64,000 nucleotides of DNA from Sphingomonas panacis (GTDB lineage Bacteria > Pseudomonadota > Alphaproteobacteria > Sphingomonadales > Sphingomonadaceae): NCBI RefSeq assembly GCF_001717955.1, contig NZ_CP014168.1:3319501-3383500 (forward strand). Direction: 5' to 3'. Positions within the stretch are counted from its first letter, which is position 1. Each line of letters starts with the position of its first letter. A program made the translations under genes and the position numbers. Positions 34,667 through 43,143 of the stretch are shown here, one piece after another. Below the pieces are notes generated by a model. The model ran no database searches. It saw only the letters and a program-made list of their open reading frames with translations, and was not told where the DNA came from.

Positions 34667-37360
34667 ATGACCCGTCGTTTGGCAATCATGTTCGCTGCAG
34701 GTGTGCTGCTCGCGGGTCTCAACCCACAAGCGGGTTGGGCTCAGGCCGATTCTGGTGTCGCGAAGTCCGGTGACGCTCGCACGATCATTCCCCTGGCCGA
34801 TGGCTGGCGATTTCATCTTGGCGATTCAGGTGATGCGAGTGCCGGGACATCCTTCAACGACCTGGCGTGGAGTCCGGTCAGCGTCCCCCACACCTGGAAT
34901 CATGTCGGTTATTATCGGTCCGATCCATCCAGCCACCGCAATCGCGCCGACAATATAGACAAGACTCAGGGGACAGGCTGGTATCGCCTGCACTTCACCC
35001 CGAGCACCGATCTTCACGGCAAGCGTGCATGGCTCGAATTCGATGCGGCCAGCCGCATCGCCAGCGTTTGGCTCAATGGCAAGAAGCTTGGCGAGCATGC
35101 CGGCGGCTTCTCGCGTTTTCGCTTGGACGCTACCGATGCTCTCGAGCTCGGTAGGGTAAATACCCTTGCCGTCCGCGTCGACAATACCGCACCGGCGACG
35201 GGTGCTTCGGCTACCGCCGACGTGCTTCCGCTAACTGGCGACTTCTTCGTCCACGGCGGTCTGTATCGGCCCGTAAGGCTGATAGCGGTCGAACCGATCC
35301 ATATCGATCTTGCCGATTTCGGCGGCTCCGGCGTCTTTGCGACGACCACCAGTGCGACGGCTGCAGCGGCGCGGGTCGCCGTGCGGACACGTATCACCAA
35401 CGCGGATCGACACGCCGGTACCGCCCGCGTCACCGCCAGCCTGATCGATGCCGACGGGCGGACCGCAGCCTCGATGCAGAGGTCGTTGAAGTTCGCGGGC
35501 GCAGCGACGCAGGACGCGGCGCTGACACTGGACGTCGCCAGCCCGCATCGGTGGCAGGGTGTCGACGACCCTTATCTTTATACGCTCTCGATCGACGTCA
35601 CCGACGCGGACGGTCGTCTGCTCGACCGCGTGCGCCAACCATTTGGCATCCGCACGATCCGGATTGATCCCGACCGGGGCCTGTTCCTCAACGACAAGCA
35701 TGTGCAGTTGCGCGGCGTCGGCTATCATCAGGATCGCGAGGGCAAGGGGTGGGCGATCGACTCCGCCGACGTCGCCGCCGATGTGGCGATCATGCGCGAG
35801 ATGGGCGTGAACGCGATCCGGCTCACACATTACCAACATGGGCAGACCATCCACGACCTCGCCGACCGCTATGGTCTGCTGTTGTGGGACGAAATTCCGT
35901 TGGTGTCCGCGTGGACGCGGCGCGGCGAGTTGGAGCCGCGCGCCGCGCTCATCGACAATGCCCGCCAACAGATGCGCGAGTTGATCCACCAGAACGGCAA
36001 TCATCCTTCGGTGGTAAGTTGGGGCATCGCGAATGAGGTCGATTTCGGCAATTCCTTTCCGGCATTTCTGACGGGCTATGCCGACGGTAAAGCGCCAGAC
36101 CCGATCCCGCTGTTGAAAATTTTGCAGGACGTCGCCCATGCCGAAGATTCGAGCCGGCAGACCGCCCTGGCGACTTGTTGCGAGGGCCGTCTGTTCGATC
36201 AGGGCGTCGCCATCCCGACGACCGCTGCGGCGGCGGATCTCGGCGGCGCGAACCGCTATTTCGGTTGGTATTTCGGCGTGCCGGGGGATCTAGGCCCGCA
36301 TCTCGACATGCTTCACGCCAAGCGGCCGCAGCAGCCCCTGTCCGTGACCGAATACGGTGCCGGCGGCGCGACGAGCATCCATACCGACGACGTGCGTGGC
36401 GGTGCAATCGATTCCCGTGGCGTTACCCAGCCCGAAGAATATGAGAGCTATATCCATGAGGAAGCGTGGAAAACGCTTAAGGCGCGCCCTTACCTCTGGG
36501 CAACGTTCCTGTGGAATTCCTTCGACTTTGCCACGACGATCCGCACCGAAGGCGACGCGCAGGACATCAATACCAAGGGGCTCGTCACCTACGATCGGGG
36601 CATTCGCAAGGATGCCTATTACTTCTACAAGGCCAATTGGACGCAGACCCCGACCATCCACATCAACGGCCGGCGCTACGTCGATCGCGCATACCGGGTG
36701 ACCGACATCAGCGTGTACAGCAACGCGGTGTCGACCGAACTCGTTTTGAACGGGCGTCCGCTCGGGCCGCGCGGTGATTGCCCTGATCGCATCTGCGTAT
36801 GGAAGGGGGTCGCGCTCGACGTCGGGACCAATAAGCTCGTGGCGCGAGGCGGCGCTACGGAGGACAGAGTTGAATGGACTCTGTCGCCGGATGCCGCCGC
36901 GAACGTGCGGATCGACACGGGCGCGATCGTGGCCGCGCCGGCGCGGGCGCGATACGGATCGGATGCGTTCTTCACGGGCGGCAAGGCGGGGACGCTCAAC
37001 AAGCCGGCCGAGTATGGCAAACCGGCAGTCTCGGCGACCATCATGGGCGCGGCGGAGGTTGCCGTGGCGGCGACCTATCGTGAGGGCAGGTTCCGTTACG
37101 CCATCCCACTCGCGGACGGACGTTACCGCGTCACGCTGACGTTCGTCGAGCCTTCGCTCGCTGCGGGGGAACGCGTCTTCGACGTGACCGCGAACGGCAA
37201 GACGATCGTGAAGGCGATCGACATCGCGCGGGTGACGGGTGGCGCGGCAAAGGCATTGCAGCGTAGCGCCACCGTCGCGGTGCGTGGCGGCGTGCTCGAC
37301 CTGGGGTTCGAGCCGATTAAGGGCGATGCGATCGTCTCCGCGATCGAGATTGTGCGATGA
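34667..37360 (+). CDS. Secreted GH2-family glycosidase (beta-galactosidase/beta-glucuronidase type) with C-terminal malectin-like domain
   Basis: An 897-residue exported glycoside hydrolase with signal peptide (LAIMFAAGVLLAGLNPQAGW, cleavage after AQA). The jelly-roll domain (WRFHLGD, VSVPHTWNHVGYYRSD) and immunoglobulin-like domain lead into the catalytic barrel. Motifs are NAIRLTHYQHGQ, WGIANEVDFG (acid/base Glu about 457) and LSVTEYGAGG (nucleophile Glu about 562). A C-terminal region (about 790-897: GRYRVTLTFVEPSLAAGERV, FDVTANGKTIVKAIDI) looks like a malectin-type carbohydrate-binding domain. The ATG at 34667 has GGAGAGG upstream. It is coupled to the permease gene by an ATGA overlap, so a uronic-acid-releasing role fits, but galactose release cannot be excluded. 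Confidence 0.9.
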   Translation: MTRRLAIMFAAGVLLAGLNPQAGWAQADSGVAKSGDARTIIPLADGWRFHLGDSGDASAGTSFNDLAWSPVSVPHTWNHVGYYRSDPSSHRNRADNIDKTQGTGWYRLHFTPSTDLHGKRAWLEFDAASRIASVWLNGKKLGEHAGGFSRFRLDATDALELGRVNTLAVRVDNTAPATGASATADVLPLTGDFFVHGGLYRPVRLIAVEPIHIDLADFGGSGVFATTTSATAAAARVAVRTRITNADRHAGTARVTASLIDADGRTAASMQRSLKFAGAATQDAALTLDVASPHRWQGVDDPYLYTLSIDVTDADGRLLDRVRQPFGIRTIRIDPDRGLFLNDKHVQLRGVGYHQDREGKGWAIDSADVAADVAIMREMGVNAIRLTHYQHGQTIHDLADRYGLLLWDEIPLVSAWTRRGELEPRAALIDNARQQMRELIHQNGNHPSVVSWGIANEVDFGNSFPAFLTGYADGKAPDPIPLLKILQDVAHAEDSSRQTALATCCEGRLFDQGVAIPTTAAAADLGGANRYFGWYFGVPGDLGPHLDMLHAKRPQQPLSVTEYGAGGATSIHTDDVRGGAIDSRGVTQPEEYESYIHEEAWKTLKARPYLWATFLWNSFDFATTIRTEGDAQDINTKGLVTYDRGIRKDAYYFYKANWTQTPTIHINGRRYVDRAYRVTDISVYSNAVSTELVLNGRPLGPRGDCPDRICVWKGVALDVGTNKLVARGGATEDRVEWTLSPDAAANVRIDTGAIVAAPARARYGSDAFFTGGKAGTLNKPAEYGKPAVSATIMGAAEVAVAATYREGRFRYAIPLADGRYRVTLTFVEPSLAAGERVFDVTANGKTIVKAIDIARVTGGAAKALQRSATVAVRGGVLDLGFEPIKGDAIVSAIEIVR

Positions 37361-38643
37361 GCGATATGCGCCGGGGCTGGCGCGGCATCCCCTTGCGCTG
37401 GCGTTTGATCGGCCTCGTCACGCTGGGGACGATTCTCAACTATCTCGCGCGGTCTACGCTGTCGGTCGCGGCGCCGCAGTTGAAGACCGAATTCGGCATG
37501 ACGACCGAGGATTATAGCTGGGTCGTGCTGGCGTTCCAGGCGAGCTACACCGTGATGCAAACGGTCGCGGGCGGGGTGCTTGACGTGCTGGGCACACGGC
37601 TTGGCTTCTTCCTGTTCGCGATCGGCTGGGCGATCGCCAACATGGCGCACGCGCTGGCGACGGGCTGGCCCAGCCTCGCCGTGTTCCGCGCGTTCCTCGG
37701 CGCGACCGAAGCAGCGGCAATCCCCGCCGGTGCCAAAGCCGTTTCGGAATGGTTCCCGCCGCGCGAACGCTCGCTGGCGACCAGCGTATTTCAGATGGGC
37801 ACCAGCGTCGGCAACATGATCGCGCCGCCGCTCGTCGCCTTCTGCATCCTCGCCTGGAACTGGCAGGCGGCATTCCTCGTCACCGGCGGGCTGAGCCTGA
37901 TGTGGGCGCTGCTATGGTATTGGAGCTACCGGAGCCCCGCCGACCATCCTGCACTCAGCGATGCCGAGCGCGCGGCGATGACCGCGGCGCGCGGCGAGGA
38001 TGTCGGTGCCAAGCCCGCTACGCGGCGGGATCTTCTGCGCAGCCGCGCCTTCTGGGGAATTGCGGTGCCGCGGTTCCTCGCCGAGCCGGCATGGCAGACG
38101 TTCAACTTCTTCATCCCGCTCTATCTCGTGTCGGTGTGGAAGCTCGATCTGAAGAGTATCGCGCTGTGGGCGTGGATGCCGTTCCTCGCCGCCGATTTCG
38201 GCAGTCTCGCAGCGGGCGTGCTGCCGACCTGGCTGATGAAGCGTGGCGTATCGCTGGTTGCATCGCGCAAGGTGACGATGACGATCGGTGCGCTGTGCAT
38301 GATCGGTCCGGCCTGCATCGGTCTTGCCGCATCGCCCGGCATCGCGATCCTGCTGTTTTGCGTCGGCGGCTTCGCCCATCAAATGTTGAGCGGCGCACTT
38401 ATCACCTTGTGCGCCGACATGTTCGACAGCCGGACCGTCGGGACGGCGAGCGGTATGGCGGGCACCTCGGCCTGGGTCGGCGGTATGCTGTTCACGCTGT
38501 TGATCGGGCAGAGCGCGGATGCCTGGGGGTACGACCCGCTTTTCGCCGCGCTGGCAGCGCTCGACCTGCTGGCGGCGGCCGTATTGTGGAGCCTGTTGCG
38601 CGCGATGCCGCGCAAGGCACTTTTGGTTCAGAGAGGCGAATAA
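37357..38643 (+). CDS. MFS hexuronate transporter, ExuT-like
   Basis: A 428-residue inner-membrane anion:cation symporter-family MFS protein with twelve predicted helices. The opening helix (RWRLIGLVTLGTILNYLARS, TLSVAAP), AFLGATEAAAIPAGAKAVSE and WFPPRERSLATSVFQMGTSV match the ExuT/hexuronate and GarP group. The ATG overlaps the GH2 stop by four bases and the stop is followed within three bases by uxuA, so import and catabolism are co-translated. Substrate (glucuronate or galacturonate) is inferred from uxuA. Confidence 0.88.
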   Translation: MSDMRRGWRGIPLRWRLIGLVTLGTILNYLARSTLSVAAPQLKTEFGMTTEDYSWVVLAFQASYTVMQTVAGGVLDVLGTRLGFFLFAIGWAIANMAHALATGWPSLAVFRAFLGATEAAAIPAGAKAVSEWFPPRERSLATSVFQMGTSVGNMIAPPLVAFCILAWNWQAAFLVTGGLSLMWALLWYWSYRSPADHPALSDAERAAMTAARGEDVGAKPATRRDLLRSRAFWGIAVPRFLAEPAWQTFNFFIPLYLVSVWKLDLKSIALWAWMPFLAADFGSLAAGVLPTWLMKRGVSLVASRKVTMTIGALCMIGPACIGLAASPGIAILLFCVGGFAHQMLSGALITLCADMFDSRTVGTASGMAGTSAWVGGMLFTLLIGQSADAWGYDPLFAALAALDLLAAAVLWSLLRAMPRKALLVQRGE

Positions 38644-38645
38644 AC

Positions 38646-39821
38646 ATGTTGATGACACAGACGATGCGGTGGTTCGGGCCGGCCGATCCGGTGCAGTTGC
38701 ACGGTATCAGGCAAGCCGGCGCGACGCAGGTCGTGACCGCCTTGCACGAGGTGCATAACGGCGCGGTTTGGGAACGTGATGCGATCGCAGCGCGCAAGGC
38801 GGCGATCCGCGCCGCGGGACTTGACTGGACGGTGGTCGAAAGCCTGCCGGTGGAGGAGGGACTGAAGACACGCTCGGCCGACTGGGGACGGCTGATCGAC
38901 AACTATCGGCAGAGTTTGATCAACCTCGCCGCGTGCGGGATCGACGTGGTCACGTATAATTTCATGCCGCTGCTCGACTGGACGCGAACCGATCTCGGTT
39001 GGGAACTGCCAGACGGCGCTCGGGCGCTGCGCTTTGAGGCGGTCGCGGTCGCGGCCTATGATCTGTTCATTTTACGTCGCTCGGGCGCGACCGACGATTA
39101 TGACGCGGCGACGCAAGCGGCGGCGGAGGCGCGTTACGCGGCGATGGACGATACCGCGCGTGCCGCGTTGGAGCGCACGATCATCGCCGGCCTACCGGGT
39201 AGCGAAGAAGGCTTCACCTCGCCGCAATTCCGGCGCGCGATCGAAACCTACGCCAACATCGACGCCGCGCGGCTGCGCGACCATCATGTTGCATTTCTCG
39301 AGGCGGTGTGCCCGTTGGCGGATGAACTCGGCATCCGGCTGGTCGTTCATCCCGACGATCCGCCGTTCCCGATCTTCGGTTTGCCGCGCATCGTCAGCAC
39401 AGAAGCCGATGTGACGGATCTGTTCGCGCGCGTGCCGAATGGGTCCAACGGGTTGTGCATGTGCACCGGATCGTTCGGCGTGCGCGCTGACAACGATCTG
39501 CCCGGCATGATCGATCGGCTGGGCGACCGCATCGGCTTCCTGCATCTGCGATCGGTGCAGCGCGAAGCCGACGGCGCGTTCCACGAGGCCGAGCATCTGG
39601 GCGGCGACGCAGGCATGGCGGCGGTCGTGGCGGCGGTGCATCGGCTGTCGGTCCGCGAAGACCGCAGCATCCCGATGCGGCCCGATCATGGCCATCAGAT
39701 GTTGGACGACCTGAACCGGACGACCAACCCGGGATATTCGCTGATCGGACGGATGCGCGGGCTCGCCGAACTGCGCGGGCTTGAACGTGGCATCGCCCAT
39801 GCGGCAGGCAACATGGCATGA
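38646..39821 (+). CDS. uxuA: Mannonate dehydratase UxuA
   Basis: A 391-residue cytoplasmic enzyme that dehydrates D-mannonate to 2-keto-3-deoxy-D-gluconate in glucuronate catabolism. The sequence starts TMRWFGPADPVQL and contains VVTALHEVHNGAVWERDAIA, VESLPVEEGLKTRS, VTYNFMPLLDWTRTDL, LVVHPDDPPFPIFGLPR, FLHLRSVQ and IPMRPDHGHQMLDD. These carry the metal ligands and active-site residues of the family. The frame is open far upstream, but the ATG at 38646 (or 38652) follows the permease stop immediately. The isomerase UxaC and reductase UxuB needed to feed it are not in this window. Confidence 0.95.
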   Translation: MLMTQTMRWFGPADPVQLHGIRQAGATQVVTALHEVHNGAVWERDAIAARKAAIRAAGLDWTVVESLPVEEGLKTRSADWGRLIDNYRQSLINLAACGIDVVTYNFMPLLDWTRTDLGWELPDGARALRFEAVAVAAYDLFILRRSGATDDYDAATQAAAEARYAAMDDTARAALERTIIAGLPGSEEGFTSPQFRRAIETYANIDAARLRDHHVAFLEAVCPLADELGIRLVVHPDDPPFPIFGLPRIVSTEADVTDLFARVPNGSNGLCMCTGSFGVRADNDLPGMIDRLGDRIGFLHLRSVQREADGAFHEAEHLGGDAGMAAVVAAVHRLSVREDRSIPMRPDHGHQMLDDLNRTTNPGYSLIGRMRGLAELRGLERGIAHAAGNMA

Positions 39822-39834
39822 CCCGGCGTATTCA

Positions 39835-39857
39835 AGCCGGCCCCGGCCGGCTGTTTT
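39835..39857 (+). terminator. Intrinsic terminator after uxuA
   Basis: AGCCGG pairs with CCGGCT (extendable inward to AGCCGGCC/GGCCGGCT) and is followed by GTTTT, 13 bases after the uxuA stop. It closes the GH2-permease-uxuA transcript. Confidence 0.75.
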
Positions 39858-40600
39858 CCGCCAATGCGGTGACGTGGCGCATCGTGCGAACGCAGTCTGC
39901 CGAGACTGCCGTCTCATGATCGTGAACCGGCACGCCCTTACCCGTCCCACGAAGCTGCCGATTTTTGCCGCTGACGCAGTATAGTCGGGCGAGGGGGAGG
40001 CATTATCCGCTCAATGTGGCGGCATCGTTTCTCGCAGCAACCATGTTCGCGCCACCTCGACGCAATCGTGGTTACCGGATACGATCCGCTACGACGTTGT
40101 CTATCAAGACGAATATACGCAGTGGATCGGGTTGAGGAAGATGCGCGGCTGCGCTTGCTCCGTGTAAGCATGATGTCGCGTTCGCCAGCGCAGTACCCGC
40201 CGATGATCTCGGACAAGCCGCGCTGACCAAGGCGAATCGGGCGGCGATACACGTCACATCTCGCCGCGCGGTGAAGCGATAAGGCTGTATTCGTGTCTGT
40301 GTGAGGCCGAGGTGATCTACGATCATGCCTATTCGGCGCGCGCACCGAAACGTCGAGGGCGGAGTGGGCTGCGTATCCTAGGCACATGAAATACGCCGTT
40401 GACACCGGTTACCGAACGCGACAATTAGAAGCCAAGACGAGATCGCCACAGAGCATCCGTCGAATAGGAGAGGGGCACGGTGCTGATGAAGCGCGTTTTC
40501 TTCTCTCCCGCTAACCACGCTGGTGACCGGTTTTAGGTCCAGCGTGGCAACCGGTATCAATCGTCGCGCCAAGACGTGACGGGCAATGGGGGGATTAGAA
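39858..40600. other. Intergenic region between uxuA and broken TonB receptor
   Basis: About 740 bases without a supported gene. Short frames on both strands have no ribosome site or recognisable domain. The last 200 bases contain three ACCGGT cores, at 40404-40409, 40526-40531 and 40550-40555. The third is within GGCAACCGGTATCAAT, which closely matches an element upstream of the intact TonB receptor at 33444. These probably belong to the control region of the now broken receptor gene. Confidence 0.55.
40546..40561 (+). promoter_or_regulatory. Candidate shared operator upstream of broken TonB receptor
   Basis: GGCAACCGGTATCAAT, 40 bases before the ATG at 40601. Read in the direction of transcription, the intact receptor gene at 33444 has GGCAACCGTATCAAT, identical but for one missing G. 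Together with the uronate genes between them, this suggests one regulator for both receptors. Confidence 0.45.
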
Positions 40601-40989
40601 ATGACCATGTTTTCCAGAGGCCAAAATCTACGGGGCGGTACGTCGATCGTTACGGTCGCGATCGTGTCGCTGCTGCCGGCTGCCGCGTTTGCTCAGACGG
40701 GTCCGATGACCTCTGCCCCGCTGGCGTCGCACACCACGCCGGTTTCAGAGTCGCCACCGCCATCGCCGCAGGACACCGCCGACCCGGTCGCGCCGACCCG
40801 GTCGCGCCGATAACCACTACGAGCGCCGACAGACTGTCGTCAGACGCTGCTCGCGACATCATCGTCACCGGCTTCCGCTCCAGCCTGCGCAAGGCGCTCG
40901 ACTTGAAGCGAGCCGCGCCGAACCTGACTGAGTCGATCCTCGCGGAGGATATGGCATCAATTTTCGAAACGAGGACAGCGCGAGGGTGA
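40601..40989 (+). pseudogene. Truncated, frameshifted TonB-dependent receptor remnant
   Basis: A signal peptide (VTVAIVSLLPAAAFAQ) starts at ATG 40601. After QDTADPVAP the frame reaches a stop at 40813. In the neighbouring frame the sequence continues as RDIIVTGFRSSLRKALDLKR and APNLTESILAED, the TonB box and first plug residues of the IVVTGFR receptor subtype. The cause is visible: GACCCGGTCGCGCC (14 bases) is tandemly duplicated at about 40784-40811, and removing one copy joins the frames. The gene is also cut after about 125 codons (reading MASIFETRTARG then stop at 40989), so the whole barrel, over 2 kb, has been lost. Its stop overlaps the esterase start. Confidence 0.8.
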
Positions 40990-41963
40990 GCACGAAGCCT
41001 CTTAAAGTGATCGCAGCACTGTTGCTGAGCGTCGCCAGTCCGGCGGTGGCGAACCGCGTTATCGATGACAGCTATTCGGTCTCACGCCGCTTCGAGGGCT
41101 ACCGATCACAATATCCCGGCATCTCGCTGCCTTTGATCGCGCCGCAGACCGGTCAGACCTTGGCGTTCGACCTCGTCTATAAGACGGTCGGCGAGCGCGA
41201 TTTGCACATGGACGTCTTCAGTCCGGCTCCGCGCAGGAACGTTCGCCAAGGACTCGTTCTGGTTCATGGGGGTGCGTGGCGGTCCGGGACTAAGGCGCAT
41301 TTTTACGCGCTCGCCAATCTGTTGGCACAACGCGGCTTTACCATATTCCTGCCCGAATATCGCCTGGCGGTGGAACAGCCCTATCCGGCGGGTATGGACG
41401 ATATCGCCGATGCAGTGGCCTGGGCCAAGCACGAGGCGCCGCGTTATGGCGTGCGGGCCGATCGCATCGCAGTCGGCGGTGCCTCCTCGGGCGGGCAGAT
41501 GGCGTCACTGCTCGCCTATCGCGCTGCTTCGTCCGCGAACGGCAATGCGCGCCCGCCGGTCAATGCCTTGATCGACATGGACGGTGTGCTCGACGCCAGT
41601 AGCCCGCTCGCTCTGCAATACGAAAATGCAGCCGGGCCAGAGTCTCCGTTAGCGCGATGGCTTGGCGGTTCATTTGAACAGGTGCCGGAGGTGTGGCGGG
41701 CCGCCAGCGCGGCAAGCTATGTCGGCCCGGCATCGCCGCCGACCCTCATCATCAGCAGCGGAGCGCCGCGGTTCACCGCCGGCCGCGAGCGCGTGACGTC
41801 GGTTCTGCAACGCAACGGCATCCGAACGGCCACCTACATGTACACCAATGCGCCCCACGATTTCTGGTTGTTCGATCCATATCTGAAGCAGGCGGTCGCT
41901 CAGATCACAGCCTTTCTACGGGCGGTCGGCGGCGATCAGGCGCACAAGGGGCAATCACGATGA
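40986..41963 (+). CDS. Secreted alpha/beta-hydrolase esterase
   Basis: A 325-residue hydrolase with a signal peptide (LKVIAALLLSVASPAVA). The oxyanion-hole motif is LVLVHGGAWRSG (about residue 93). The nucleophile elbow is AVGGASSGGQMAS (Ser about 167), the catalytic Asp is probably in the region around TLIISSGAP, and the His is in NAPHDFW (about 292). It belongs to the BD-FAE/acetyl-esterase-like group. The start is a GTG at 40986 overlapping the stop of the broken TonB receptor. Its stop overlaps the pectinesterase ATG, so removal of acetyl or other ester groups from pectin is the likely job. Confidence 0.85.
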   Translation: MSTKPLKVIAALLLSVASPAVANRVIDDSYSVSRRFEGYRSQYPGISLPLIAPQTGQTLAFDLVYKTVGERDLHMDVFSPAPRRNVRQGLVLVHGGAWRSGTKAHFYALANLLAQRGFTIFLPEYRLAVEQPYPAGMDDIADAVAWAKHEAPRYGVRADRIAVGGASSGGQMASLLAYRAASSANGNARPPVNALIDMDGVLDASSPLALQYENAAGPESPLARWLGGSFEQVPEVWRAASAASYVGPASPPTLIISSGAPRFTAGRERVTSVLQRNGIRTATYMYTNAPHDFWLFDPYLKQAVAQITAFLRAVGGDQAHKGQSR

Positions 41964-43069
41964 TCCGCCTAACCCTTGTCTGCGGCACGATGCTCGCGGG
42001 CGCGTTTGCAAGCGGGCAGGAGGCCGCGGCGCGTGAACTGAGGGTGAGTGGAGCTTGTACCGGCGCCATCCACTGTTTCGATTCGCTTGCCGCAGCAGCG
42101 GCGGAGGCGAATCGCGACACAGGTACGGGATGGATTACAATCCGTGTGGGTGAGGGCTCCTATCGCGAGAAAATCGCGATCTCGCGCAGCAAGGTGAGAC
42201 TGATTGGAAGTGGTTCGGCGCGCACGAAACTTCATTTCAATGCTGTCGCCCAGACATCGCGCGCGTATCATCGGGACGGTTGGGGCACTCCCGGCTCTGC
42301 CACGCTGACGATCGATGCCAATGATGTGATCGTCTCGGGAATGACCATCGAAAACGACTATGACTATCTGGCGAACGACGCATTGCCTGACGATGCCAAG
42401 AACAAGATCGGTAACCCCCAAGCGGTCGCGCTCCTGACCGATATTCATAGTGACCGCGTCAGCGTCCGGAAGAGCGCGCTGGTGGGCTACCAGGATACCC
42501 TGTTCGCCAACGGCAAGCGGGTCCATATCACCGACAGTCTGATTGCGGGCAATATCGACTTCATTTTCGGTAATGGCATGGTTCTGATCGAACGGTCTGA
42601 GATCCGATCGCGCCGGCGCGCCTCGGCGACGCACGGCGAGCCGTTCCAGTCGTTTATCGCCGCCCCTTCGACACTCCTTGATCAGCCGGTGGGCATCGTC
42701 TTTTATCGATCTCGACTGACGCGCGAGGCGGGCGTTCCGGACAAAGTCGTCGCTCTCGCAAGGCCGTGGCACCCCACTACGCGCTTCGCCGATGGGCGTT
42801 ACGCCAATCCGCGCGCGATCGGGCAGGTCTCGTTCATCGACTGCTTCCTGGACGCGCACATAGCGCCCGACCATTGGGCTTCCATGAATGGCACGGCGCG
42901 AGATGGCACAATGTCGGACGTTTTCCGGCCACAAGACTCCCGGTTCTTCGAGCAGGGCTCCGTTGGTCCAGGTGCGAAGGCTCGCGACATCGGGATGCCC
43001 GCGAACGGCTTTGGCGACATTGCTCCAATCAAGCGTATCATTTTCGAAAACTGGCCTGGTCGCCGCTGA
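41960..43069 (+). CDS. Secreted pectinesterase (CE8 family)
   Basis: A 369-residue pectin methylesterase with a signal peptide (LTLVCGTMLAGAFASG). It has the parallel beta-helix family signatures in order: GEGSYREKI, NPQAVALL (about 152-159), GYQDTLFANG (about 175), GNIDFIFGNG (about 198-207, with the catalytic Asp) and ALARPWHP (about 265). The Gln, two Asp and Arg of the active site are all present. It removes methyl groups from homogalacturonan, giving substrate for uronate-releasing enzymes. The ATGA overlap with the esterase gene shows co-translation. No pectate lyase or polygalacturonase is encoded in this window. Confidence 0.93.
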   Translation: MIRLTLVCGTMLAGAFASGQEAAARELRVSGACTGAIHCFDSLAAAAAEANRDTGTGWITIRVGEGSYREKIAISRSKVRLIGSGSARTKLHFNAVAQTSRAYHRDGWGTPGSATLTIDANDVIVSGMTIENDYDYLANDALPDDAKNKIGNPQAVALLTDIHSDRVSVRKSALVGYQDTLFANGKRVHITDSLIAGNIDFIFGNGMVLIERSEIRSRRRASATHGEPFQSFIAAPSTLLDQPVGIVFYRSRLTREAGVPDKVVALARPWHPTTRFADGRYANPRAIGQVSFIDCFLDAHIAPDHWASMNGTARDGTMSDVFRPQDSRFFEQGSVGPGAKARDIGMPANGFGDIAPIKRIIFENWPGRR

Positions 43070-43101
43070 CTGCGATCCAGTCCGGCGCCACGCAAAAGGA
43101 A

Positions 43102-43128
43102 CCGGCCGGGGCGGATGGCCCCGGCCGG
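43102..43128. terminator. GC-rich hairpin between convergent pectinesterase and TonB receptor genes
   Basis: CCGGCCGGGG, seven-base loop, CCCCGGCCGG, lying between the stops of the plus-strand pectinesterase gene and the minus-strand receptor gene. It is suited to ending both transcripts, though neither side has a T-run. Confidence 0.6.
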
Positions 43129-43143
43129 CAGTTGGGGAGGCGC

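Noticed and set aside
40014-40226. Short frame containing AIVVTGYDPLRR, resembling a TonB box
   Set aside because: Only about eight residues match and nothing of the plug or a signal peptide follows; most likely chance.
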